NCBI GenBank assembly: GCA_035540955.1
Contig: DATLFP010000075.1
Location: 1 to 35,662 of the forward strand
Source: DATLFP01 sp035540955
GTDB lineage: Bacteria > Actinomycetota > Acidimicrobiia > Acidimicrobiales > CADCSY01
Direction: 5' to 3'
DNA length: 35,662 nt
Shown here: positions 14,450 through 22,092 of the stretch, one piece after another
How the letters are laid out: each line of letters begins with the position of its first letter
How positions within the stretch are numbered: the stretch's first letter is position 1
Notes under the pieces: generated by a model
Databases searched by the model: none
What the model was told of the DNA's origin: nothing
Seen by the model: only the letters and a program-made list of their open reading frames with translations
Translations under genes and position numbers: made by a program

Positions 14450-15949
14450 GTGGGCAGCACGGGGGAGCGGAACCCGTCACTTTGGGTCGAGACGACCCGA
14501 CAGCCGGATCGGCAGCCGTTGGGTGGCGATGTCCGGACCGATGTGGTCGTGGTCGGTGCCGGCATCGCCGGGCTGAGCACGGCGCGCCTGCTCGCGGCCA
14601 GCGGCAGGAAGGTCACCGTCATCGAGGCCGGAGAGCTGTGCGCCGGCGTCACTGGCTACACGACCGCGAAGATCACCTCACTGCAGTCAGCGATCTACAC
14701 ACGCCTCGTCGGCACCTGGGGTGCCGAACGCGCGGCGATCTACGCAGCGGCGAACCAGGCAGCCATCTCCAAGATCCGCGAGCTGGCCACGACGGACGGC
14801 ATCGACTGTGATCTCGAAGACTCGTCAGCGTTCACCTACACCGAGACCGATGAAGGCGTCGCCATCATCGAAGCGGAGGCTGATGCTGCCGGCCGAGCAG
14901 GCCTCGGGGTCTCGGTCACCACCGACACCGATCTTCCGTATGAGGTGCGTGCCGCGGTCCGACTCGACGACCAGGCACAGTTCCACCCGCGGAAGTACTG
15001 CCTCGGTCTCGCCCGAGCGGTCGAGGCGGCGGGAGGTTCGATCTTTCCGCACACCCGCGCTCTCGCAGTCGACGACGATGCTGGCCGCGTCACCACCGAC
15101 CGCGGCGAAATCACCGCGGACGCCATCGTGCTGGCGACGCACATCCCCATCTCCGACGCCGGCGGCCACTTCGCGCGCATGGAGCCCAAGCGCTCCTACG
15201 CCACCGCGTTCCGTTCGGACGACCGACCACGAGGGATGTACATCAGCATCGATGAGCAGACCCGCTCGGTGCGGTCGACCGCGGATGGGTGGGTGATCGT
15301 CGGCGGCGAAGGCCACAAGGTCGGCCACGATGACGACACCACCCGCCGCTACGACGCGCTCGAATCGTGGTTGGGCGAGCGGTTCGGCGCATCGGTCGTG
15401 GAGTACCGGTGGTCCGCGCAGGACTATGAGAGTGCGGACGGCCTCCCGTTCATCGGCCGGCTCAACTCCGGATCCAAGCGCCTCTTCGTGGCCTCCGGCT
15501 TCGGGAAGTGGGGGATGACGAACGGCACCGTCGCCGCCATGATCATCACCGACCTCATCCAGGGGACGGCGAACGAGTGGGCCGAGACCTTCGACTCCAC
15601 ACGGGTCGCTGCCAGGCAGAGCGCCCGGAGTGTGTTGCGTGAGAACGTGGACGTCGCCAAGCGGTTCGTCGGCGACCGCGCCGCGACCCGCAATCCACCG
15701 GCTGCGGCGACGTTGGCTCCAGGCACGGGGTCCATCGCCTCGCTCGACGGCGACAAGGTTGCCGCCTTCCGAGACGACGAAGGCACGCTGCACTGCGTAT
15801 CTGCCACCTGCACCCACCTCGGATGCCAGGTCTCGTTCAACACCGCCGAGCGAACCTGGGACTGTCCCTGTCACGGCTCCCGGTTCGACGTCGACGGGCG
15901 GGTGCTGCAGGGTCCTGCGGTCGAGGACCTCGCCCGGAAGGAAACCTGA
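14450..15949 (+). CDS. FAD-dependent oxidoreductase fused to a C-terminal Rieske [2Fe-2S] domain
   Basis: 499 residues. A DAO-type FAD domain spans about residues 29-390, with dinucleotide motif VVVGAGIAGLSTARLLAASG, and GLPFIGRLN and FVASGFGKWGMTNGT in the flavin-closing region. A Rieske domain occupies the last 90 residues or so. Cluster ligands are C454, H456, C472 and H475; C459 and C474 are placed to form the disulfide seen in high-potential Rieske proteins (CTHLGC … CPCHGS). Start GTG 14450 has GGAG five bases upstream. Family members move electrons from an amine-type substrate or unknown donor through flavin to the cluster; substrate is unknown. A small membrane protein gene begins one base after its stop and may be the redox partner's anchor. 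Confidence 0.93.
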   Translation: MGSTGERNPSLWVETTRQPDRQPLGGDVRTDVVVVGAGIAGLSTARLLAASGRKVTVIEAGELCAGVTGYTTAKITSLQSAIYTRLVGTWGAERAAIYAAANQAAISKIRELATTDGIDCDLEDSSAFTYTETDEGVAIIEAEADAAGRAGLGVSVTTDTDLPYEVRAAVRLDDQAQFHPRKYCLGLARAVEAAGGSIFPHTRALAVDDDAGRVTTDRGEITADAIVLATHIPISDAGGHFARMEPKRSYATAFRSDDRPRGMYISIDEQTRSVRSTADGWVIVGGEGHKVGHDDDTTRRYDALESWLGERFGASVVEYRWSAQDYESADGLPFIGRLNSGSKRLFVASGFGKWGMTNGTVAAMIITDLIQGTANEWAETFDSTRVAARQSARSVLRENVDVAKRFVGDRAATRNPPAAATLAPGTGSIASLDGDKVAAFRDDEGTLHCVSATCTHLGCQVSFNTAERTWDCPCHGSRFDVDGRVLQGPAVEDLARKET

Positions 15950-15950
15950 C

Positions 15951-16385
15951 ATGGCGGTCGCCGCGCTCGTCGCGTGGATCGCGACCGCGGCCGGAGGCTT
16001 GCTCATGCTCGGGCTCTGGCTTGGGTGGAGGGGGTCCGCCCAGCACCGGGGCGGGCGCAGCCGCTTCAACCCAGCACTGATCTTCTCTCAGTTCGGATTG
16101 GCCGCCGCCGGTCTCGCCATCTGGATCGGCGCCCTCGCTTCCGACACCGACTCTCTGCGCTGGGTCTCGGCCGCGCTGCTGCCCGTCGTGGCCGGCCTCG
16201 GACTGGCCATGTTCCTCAAGTGGCTCGGCAGCGCAGCGCCCACTGGGCCCGAATGGGCAAGGAGCGCGCAATTCGGTCGAACCCATGTCGGGCTGCGGCA
16301 TCTCTCCAACACATCCGAGAATCCGGTGAGCGCGGCGGCGGACTGGGCCGAACGGTCGTCGCATTTGGACGACGGCGGCGCGTAA
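15951..16385 (+). CDS. Small polytopic membrane protein next to FAD-Rieske gene
   Basis: 144 residues from ATG 15951, one base after the FAD-Rieske stop, so co-transcribed. Three hydrophobic helices are visible: VAALVAWIATAAGGLLMLGL, then ALIFSQFGLAAAGLAIWIGA and WVSAALLPVVAGLGLAMFL. The C-terminal 45 residues (from about PTGPEWARS) are polar and end LDDGGA. They do not look membrane-bound and may reflect a frameshift, because they abut a decay zone. No conserved heme or metal ligands were noticed. Function unknown; it may anchor or accept electrons from the Rieske protein (inference). Confidence 0.6.
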   Translation: MAVAALVAWIATAAGGLLMLGLWLGWRGSAQHRGGRSRFNPALIFSQFGLAAAGLAIWIGALASDTDSLRWVSAALLPVVAGLGLAMFLKWLGSAAPTGPEWARSAQFGRTHVGLRHLSNTSENPVSAAADWAERSSHLDDGGA

Positions 16386-16392
16386 CGGCCGA

Positions 16393-16634
16393 GGCCAGAT
16401 GATGAGTGCCGCGCCGATGGTCACGGCGGCTGCCACGATCACCACGTCATCCGGCGCGATGAGCAGGGTCGATCACGTCAGCCCAACGGTGAAGAGGGTC
16501 ATCAACGCGGGGCCGAGGCCGAGCTCGCGCCAGACGCTGCGGTGGCGGGAGCGCTCTTTGCGGGTGCTACTCAAGAGCGCCGCGATCAGCCACACCAATG
16601 CGCCCAGCGAGGTGACGATCGCGATCGTCATCAT
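16393..16634 (-). pseudogene. Small 2-3 TM membrane protein interrupted by in-frame TGA
   Basis: ATG 16634 opens a minus-strand frame, MMTIAIVTSLGALVWLIAAL, then LGLGPALMTLFTVGLT, then TGA at 16475-16473. It continues in the same frame STLLIAPDDVVIVAAAVTIG and AALIIWPRP. The sequence after the stop is as hydrophobic and protein-like as that before, so a single nonsense mutation in a two- or three-helix protein is the simplest reading. The true 3' end is unclear since it runs into the end of the convergent membrane gene. Family not recognised. Confidence 0.45.
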
Positions 16635-16689
16635 GATGCCGCCCGTGCTCAGAGCGCTGCCTCCGCGTCGACGGCGGGAGCAGCTGCTC

Positions 16690-17337
16690 GATGCTTCTGC
16701 TTCATCGAACGCGAAGCCGCCGAGGTACCGGCCATCTGACATCCGGCCTCCGTCACCGGCGCAGGTTGCGGCGCTCCTTGCCGCCGTCGAGGGCACCGAC
16801 CCCGCGTTCGCGACGTTCCTCCGGCTCGCAGCCACCACGGGCGCACGTCGTAGTCAGCTCCTCGCCCTTCGTTGGAGCGACGTGGACCTCGACCGCGGTG
16901 CGCTCTCGTTCACCCGGGCGTTGGTCGAAGGACCGAGCGGCCCGGTCCTGGTGCCGACGAAGACGGGACGTACCTACCGGGTCGAGCTCGACGGCGCCTC
17001 CGTCGAGATCCTGCGCGCCCATCGACCGCGCGCCTTCGACGGAGATGCGTTCGTGTTCTCGCGCCCGGACGGCCGGCCGTGGCTTCCCAACCACGTCACC
17101 AAGCGGTTCATCGCCGCCCGCAGCCGAGCCGGGCTGGGCCACTTCCGGCTGCACGACCTCCGCCACTTCATGGCCACGCAGATGCTCGCCGCCGGCGTGC
17201 CGATCGCGGTGGTCGCCCAAAGCCTGAGCCACGCACGAGCATCGACGACGCTGAACGTCTACGCCCACGCGATCCCTGGCGGCGACCGGGCCGCGGCCGA
17301 CACGATCGCACTGCTCCTCGCCCGGGAGACCGACTGA
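16690..17337 (+). pseudogene. Tyrosine recombinase catalytic domain, N-terminally truncated
   Basis: From about 16708 the frame is an integrase catalytic domain: RPPSPAQVAALLAAVEGTDP, ATTGARRSQLLALRWSDVDL (catalytic Arg), RLHDLRHFMATQML (HxxR), LSHARASTTLNVYAH (second His, here LSH rather than LGH, and the Tyr). The core-binding and arm-binding domains that should precede it are absent, and the upstream part of the open frame overlaps the antisense membrane relic. The family differs from the intact integrase at 9236, so this is a separate ancient insertion. It could at most make a lone catalytic domain. Confidence 0.8.
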
Positions 17338-17338
17338 C

Positions 17339-19771
17339 CTACTCGACGACGCGCAGCGTGCCCGGGATGTCCATGCGACGGAGGCGGCGGATGGTGAGGA
17401 GCGGGGCGAGGGCGACGGCCAGGATGCCGAGCGCGACGGCGGTGGCGAGCGTCGCGGGGGAGATGGCGACGTCGAGCCCGAGCTCGGGCATGGTGTCGCC
17501 GATGAGGTCGGTCGTCATCCAGCCGAGCACCGCTCGCCCAAGCGAGACGCCGACGATCGTGCCGAGGACGCCGAGGATGACGCCTTCGGTCAGGTCCATG
17601 CGGACGATCCTCCGCAGCGGGAGCCCGAAGGCGAACAGGGTCGCGTGCTCGCGGCGGCGTTCGTCGGTGTTGATGGTCGCGGCGTTGTAGGCGATGAGCA
17701 GGGCGAGCAGAAGGATGAACAGCTCGAGCACGCGGAAGATCGCGACGAACTCCTCCATGCTGTCGCGGATGACTGTGCTGGCCGCGGTGATCGGTTGCGT
17801 GGAGGCGACGCCCGGCTGACCGAAGAGGGCGCGCTGGACGTCGGCGGTCGACGCCCCCGCCGCGGGGAGGGCGTAGAGCTGGTTGACGACGTCGGGTAGG
17901 CCGAGCTCGGAGAGCTGCCTACGGTCGAGGTAGGCGGCGAACCGGAACGGGCTGGGGTGCACGGCACTGACGACCATGGTGGTCTCGACGATGCGGAGAC
18001 CGCCGGTGCTGTCCGGCGTGGGGTGTTGGACCGTGACGCGATCACCGACGTCGACGCCGAGATCGCGGGCCGCTTTCCGGGCGATGACGAGTCCGTCCAT
18101 CGCCGCGGTCGCGTCGGGGACGGTCGGGTGCCAGACGCCGCCGTCGAACGGGGTCACGTCGACGAGCACCTCGATCGGCCGGCGGTCGGCGACCGACAGC
18201 TGCCCGCCGAAGCGGAGCACCGGCTGGACGGCACCGACCTCCGGCTGTTCGGCGATCGCGGTGACGGCCGGTGCGTCTGGAGGGTGGAAGCCCTGGAGCG
18301 CGACAGCGAGCCGGTCGGGGTGGTCCTGGAGGACCTCGCGGTCGTGGCGATCCATCGTCTGGAGGAACGAGTCGACCATGCCCAGTGTGACGATGAGAGC
18401 GGCGAGCGCGGCTGCGATGCCGAGCGCGGTGAGCGACGTACGGCGCGGCGTGCGCAGCACGTCCCCGACCGGCATCCGGTTGTAGGTGCTGCGAGGCCAG
18501 GGGAGGTGGCGCAACACCCGCGACAGGCCACCCCGGGCCGAGCGGTTGGTGGTGGCGATGGCGTCCACCGGTTGGACCTTCACCGCTCGCCACACCGGCC
18601 AGCCGGTGGCGAGCACCGGCAGCACGAACCCGAGCGCAGCCCCGCGGGCGAAGGTCGCAGGCTGGAAGTCGGTGTGCCAAACGGGGAGGGGGAGCATCCC
18701 GGTGAACACCGGCCGGAGCGCTGCGTCGACGGCGAGGCCGACGCCGATGCCGAACACGACGCCGAGCACGGCGATCTCGACGCCGACGAGCAGCGGCCGG
18801 AACATCAACCGCCGCCGCGTGAAGCCGAGGGCCATGCCGATGCCGATCTCGCGGCGCTGGGCCTCCACCATCCGGCTGGCGAGGTTGAACGCGCCGAAGG
18901 TCGCACCCGCGAGGATGAGCGCGGCGAAGACGTTCCAGAACTTCTGGTCGCTGTCGATGTCGTCGTACAGGACCCGGTAGGCGTCCTCGTCACGAGGCTC
19001 GAGGACGGTGACGCCGAGGCCGGTGTCCGTGAACTTGGTGGTGACGGCACGGCGCGCCTCGGCTCGGTCGACGCCGGGAGCGAGGCGGATGAGGAGGTCG
19101 TTCACCCGAGCGACGCGGCCGGCGAGCTGCTGCGCGGTCTCGAGCGAGGTGAACACGACGGCGAAGTTGGCCTCGGCGAAGAACCCACCCTCCTCGGTCA
19201 CGACGAAGAAGTACTCCGGCGAATCGCCCTGACCGACGTAGCGGGCGGTCGTGCCTCCGACACGAACCTCACCGGTCGGCGGAAGGTCGTAGTGAGCGGC
19301 GAATTTCCGCTCGAGGACGACGGTCGACGCGCCCACGTCGTCGGCGCCGAGCGTCCGGCCGTCACCGCGTTCGACCCACACCTGGTTGAGCTGCGGCCCG
19401 CCGGCCGTGACGTCGACGCCCACGATTCGACCGGGCACGAGCACCGTCTCCCCGGCGGTGGAGGCGTCGACCTGGGTCGGCACCACGAGCCGCTCCTCGG
19501 CCCGTTCGACGAACCCGGCCGGCAGACCGTCGAGGGCGGCGAGCATGGCGCCGACCGGCGCGTCGACGCCCTCGGCAGCCTTGACCCGCAGGTCGTACAT
19601 GCCGAGCGCGGCGAAGCTGGCGTCGTTGGACTCGCGCCGCCATGTCGCCGTGCTGCCGAGCGCTGAGTACACGCCGGTGCCGATGGCGATGATCAGGGCG
19701 ATGGCCGCGACCTGTAGCCACCGGCGACGGAGGTCTCGGGCCGACCAGCGGAGCAGGAACAGCGGCCCCAT
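17339..19771 (-). CDS. ABC transporter permease with two FtsX domains
   Basis: 810 residues, usual length for the large duplicated FtsX/MacB-type permeases. TM1 near the N-terminus (VAAIALIIAIGTGVYSALG) is followed by a long extracytoplasmic domain, then an FtsX core (FAALILAGATFGAFNLASRM and following helices), a second TM and periplasmic unit, and a C-terminal FtsX core (ELFILLLALLIAYNAATINT, then LRRIVRMDLTEGVILGVLG). It lies 5 bp downstream of its ATPase. Such systems extrude lipids, lipoproteins or peptides, or act as mechanotransmitters; substrate is unknown. The stop is only 2 bp from the end of the truncated integrase. Confidence 0.92.
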   Translation of the reverse strand: MGPLFLLRWSARDLRRRWLQVAAIALIIAIGTGVYSALGSTATWRRESNDASFAALGMYDLRVKAAEGVDAPVGAMLAALDGLPAGFVERAEERLVVPTQVDASTAGETVLVPGRIVGVDVTAGGPQLNQVWVERGDGRTLGADDVGASTVVLERKFAAHYDLPPTGEVRVGGTTARYVGQGDSPEYFFVVTEEGGFFAEANFAVVFTSLETAQQLAGRVARVNDLLIRLAPGVDRAEARRAVTTKFTDTGLGVTVLEPRDEDAYRVLYDDIDSDQKFWNVFAALILAGATFGAFNLASRMVEAQRREIGIGMALGFTRRRLMFRPLLVGVEIAVLGVVFGIGVGLAVDAALRPVFTGMLPLPVWHTDFQPATFARGAALGFVLPVLATGWPVWRAVKVQPVDAIATTNRSARGGLSRVLRHLPWPRSTYNRMPVGDVLRTPRRTSLTALGIAAALAALIVTLGMVDSFLQTMDRHDREVLQDHPDRLAVALQGFHPPDAPAVTAIAEQPEVGAVQPVLRFGGQLSVADRRPIEVLVDVTPFDGGVWHPTVPDATAAMDGLVIARKAARDLGVDVGDRVTVQHPTPDSTGGLRIVETTMVVSAVHPSPFRFAAYLDRRQLSELGLPDVVNQLYALPAAGASTADVQRALFGQPGVASTQPITAASTVIRDSMEEFVAIFRVLELFILLLALLIAYNAATINTDERRREHATLFAFGLPLRRIVRMDLTEGVILGVLGTIVGVSLGRAVLGWMTTDLIGDTMPELGLDVAISPATLATAVALGILAVALAPLLTIRRLRRMDIPGTLRVVE

Positions 19772-19776
19772 CGCCG

Positions 19777-20538
19777 CTACCAGCGGAGCTCGGCGACGTC
19801 GGCCTTGCCGCCCGGCGGCGGTCCGTCACCCGCGACGTGGCCGCTGCTGAGCTCGATCACGCGGTCGGCGATGCGGGCGATCTCGCGGTTGTGGGTGACG
19901 ACGACCACGGTTCGCTCCTGGGCGGTCTGGGCTTGGAGGAGCTGCAGGATCTGTACGCCGGTCCGGAAGTCCAGATCGCCGGTGGGCTCATCGGCGAGGA
20001 GGAGGGGGTTGCCGGTGGCGAGGGCGCGGGCGATGGCGACGCGCTGCTGCTCGCCTCCGGACAGCTCGCTGGGGTAGTGGTGCAGTCGGTCACCGAGCCC
20101 CACCTGGTCGAGGGTCTCGATCGACACGCGCCGGGCGTCCCGCACCCGGCTGGTGATCTCGGCCCCGCACTGCACGTTCTCGAGGGCGGTGAGGGTCGGG
20201 AACAGGTTGAAGGTCTGGAAGACGAACGCCACGACCTCGCGTCGGAGGGCGGCCAGCTCGACGCGGGAGGCGCCCGTCACCATGCGGCCGGCGACGGTCA
20301 CGGTTCCCGAGGTCGGAGCATCGAGCGCGCCGATGACGTTGAGCAGGGTGCTCTTCCCGCTCCCGGACGGGCCGAGCACGACGACGAACTCGCCGGCGTC
20401 GATCTCCAGCTCGACGTCACGCAGCGCCGTGACGGTGCCGGCACCGACGGTGTAGCTGCGGGTGACAGCCTCGAGCAGCACGGTCGTCGCCGCCCCAGGG
20501 CGATGACCCGGGTGCAGGCCCCGCTCCAGCGTCGTCAC
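19777..20538 (-). CDS. ABC transporter ATP-binding protein (LolD/MacB type)
   Basis: 253 residues. Walker A GPSGSGKSTLLNVIGAL, Q-loop FVFQTFNLFPTLTALEN, signature LSGGEQQRVAIARAL, Walker B LLLADEPTGDLD and switch VVVTHN are all intact, with spacing typical of the MJ0796/LolD/MacB group that energises FtsX permeases. Start GTG 20538-20536 overlaps the UspA stop by 4 nt (GTGA). It is therefore the middle gene of a UspA, ATPase, permease operon. Confidence 0.95.
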   Translation of the reverse strand: MTTLERGLHPGHRPGAATTVLLEAVTRSYTVGAGTVTALRDVELEIDAGEFVVVLGPSGSGKSTLLNVIGALDAPTSGTVTVAGRMVTGASRVELAALRREVVAFVFQTFNLFPTLTALENVQCGAEITSRVRDARRVSIETLDQVGLGDRLHHYPSELSGGEQQRVAIARALATGNPLLLADEPTGDLDFRTGVQILQLLQAQTAQERTVVVVTHNREIARIADRVIELSSGHVAGDGPPPGGKADVAELRW

Positions 20539-21413
20539 GGCTCTGCCCTGTCGGGCATCGGCACGACGACCACCGGGCAGGTCGCGTGATGGGTGATGTG
20601 GGTTGCGACCGAGCCCAGCAGGGCTCGTCTGAAGGCGCCGTGGCCGCGGGAGCCGACGACGAGGAGGTCCGCGTCGGCGGCGGCGTCGAGCAGCACGTCG
20701 GCCGGATGGCCGGCGAGGGCACGTGTGCGGACGGCCGTGAGATCGGCGTCGGCTTCGGTCGCGACCGCGTTAGCGGCGACGCGCAGTGCGGCGCGGTCGT
20801 AGACGATCGGGTCGACCGCAGCCGCGGACGGCACGCCGCCGGTGGGCGGAAGCTGCCACGCGGTGACCACGTCGAGCTGGGCAGTTCGGCACCGCGCCTC
20901 CTCCAGCGCCCAGCGCAGGGCATGCTGTGCGTTGTCGGAACCGTCGACGCCGACGACCACCCGTGGCGGCCTGCCCTCCCGAGTCGGGCCAACGCGAACG
21001 ACGGCGATCGGAACCGCGCTGTGGTGGAGGCAGTGCTGGCTGACGGAACCGAGGAGAAGCCCCTCGAACCCGCCCAAGCCGCGTGCGCCGACGACGAGGA
21101 GGTCTGCTTGGCGTGACGCGTCGAGCAGCGCTCGTGCGGGAAGGTCGCACACCGCAGTCGCGAGAACCCGGGCGGCCCGCTCCGCTCCGATCGCAGCCGT
21201 CAGGTGGCTCCGAAGGGCGCCGGCCGCCTCGTCGGCTCCGTAGGTGGGATCGAACCGCTCGGCGGGGATCGCCTGGTGCTGATCGAGGAAGCCCCAGGCC
21301 AGGACAGCGGTCACCTGGGCGTCGTGCAGGTCGGCCTCGGTGAGGGCCCACCGGAGCGCGTCACCCGCACCGGCGGAGTCGTCGACGCCGACGATGATCG
21401 ACTTTGTGGCCAT
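20535..21413 (-). CDS. Tandem universal stress protein (UspA family)
   Basis: 292 residues with two Usp domains. Each carries the ATP-binding signature G-x2-G-x9-G-[ST]: VVGARGLGGFEGLLLGSVSQ in the first, VVGSRGHGAFRRALLGSVAT in the second. N-terminal strands IIVGVDDSAGAGDALRWAL and VVVGVDGSDNAQHALRWALE are matching halves. Mycobacterial tandem Usps bind ATP and are induced by hypoxia/NO through DosR. It is the first gene of the operon, coupled to an ABC exporter by a 4-nt overlap, an unusual partnership. The promoter region upstream holds two DosR-like boxes. Confidence 0.95.
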   Translation of the reverse strand: MATKSIIVGVDDSAGAGDALRWALTEADLHDAQVTAVLAWGFLDQHQAIPAERFDPTYGADEAAGALRSHLTAAIGAERAARVLATAVCDLPARALLDASRQADLLVVGARGLGGFEGLLLGSVSQHCLHHSAVPIAVVRVGPTREGRPPRVVVGVDGSDNAQHALRWALEEARCRTAQLDVVTAWQLPPTGGVPSAAAVDPIVYDRAALRVAANAVATEADADLTAVRTRALAGHPADVLLDAAADADLLVVGSRGHGAFRRALLGSVATHITHHATCPVVVVPMPDRAEP

Positions 21414-21469
21414 CGCGTCCTCGATCGGTCTGCTGCACCCATCGTGGGCGGAGCGCCGGCCGCGCCGTA

Positions 21470-21525
21470 GGGCCGAACGTCCCGTGCATCACCTGGTCCG
21501 TTCGAAGCGAAGGGCCGAACGGCCC
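21470..21525. promoter_or_regulatory. Two DosR-like boxes between divergent UspA and DUF2231 genes
   Basis: GGGCCGAACGTCCC (21470-21483) matches the reverse complement of the mycobacterial DosR box (GGGACTTTNGGCCC) with one mismatch. GGGCCGAACGGCCC (21512-21525) matches with two and is itself almost perfectly palindromic. Starts are 42 bp apart, about four helical turns, placing both on one DNA face. They sit 57 and 99 bp upstream of the UspA start and 69 bp or more before the DUF2231 start. No DosR/DosS gene is in the window. Confidence 0.5.
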
Positions 21526-21593
21526 TTGGGCGAGGCGCCGTGGGGGCGAGACGATGAGCGTCAGCAGTTCGTTCCACGGAAGGGGGTCCGCAC

Positions 21594-22076
21594 GTGGAGA
21601 TCGAGGAGCTGTTCGGCCTGCCAGCGCATCCGCTGGTGGTGCACGCCGCGGTCGTGCTCCTGCCGCTGGCGGCGCTGCTGACCGTCGTTTGCGCCGCGGT
21701 GCCACGCGCTCGGCGTTGGTACGCGCCGGTCGCCGACGGCCTCGCGCTCGTGGCCGTCGTCGCCGTCGGCCTGGCCCAGGGGTCGGGCGAGGCGCTCGAG
21801 GAGCGCGTCGACGAGACCGAGCTCGTCGAAGAGCACACCGAGAAGGGCGAGCAGGTCCTGCCGTGGGCCATCGCGGTCCTCGTCGCTGCCGCCGCAGTGA
21901 CGGCGATCCCCGTCCTGACTCGCCGGCGTCCCTCCATCTCGAACAGGACCGTGACCGCTGCGGCCGTCGCGATCTCGCTGATCGCGGGAGTCGGCGCGAC
22001 CTGGACCGTCGTGGACGTGGGTCACAGCGGCGCCAAGGCGACCTGGGAAGACGTTGGGACCGACGGCGGCGGCTGA
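21594..22076 (+). CDS. DUF2231 family membrane protein
   Basis: 160 residues from GTG 21594, with a purine-rich ribosome site (AAGGGGG). The start VEIEELFGLPAHPLVVHAAV carries the family's HP…H signature at the membrane entrance. Four helices follow, and the C-terminal VDVGHSGAKATW matches the conserved G-H-S-G-A ending. A charged Glu-rich loop (EALEERVDETELVEEHTEKG) links helices 2 and 3. Conserved histidines have led to suggestions of heme or redox roles for the family, not established. It precedes the P-type ATPase by 16 bp, so the two are almost surely co-transcribed. Confidence 0.85.
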   Translation: MEIEELFGLPAHPLVVHAAVVLLPLAALLTVVCAAVPRARRWYAPVADGLALVAVVAVGLAQGSGEALEERVDETELVEEHTEKGEQVLPWAIAVLVAAAAVTAIPVLTRRRPSISNRTVTAAAVAISLIAGVGATWTVVDVGHSGAKATWEDVGTDGGG

Positions 22077-22092
22077 CCTGGGAGCGGTGGTC

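Noticed and set aside
17957..19666. 569-aa plus-strand ORF rich in His, Asp, Arg and Gly
   Set aside because: Antisense to the FtsX permease, which has clear transmembrane and FtsX motifs on the minus strand.
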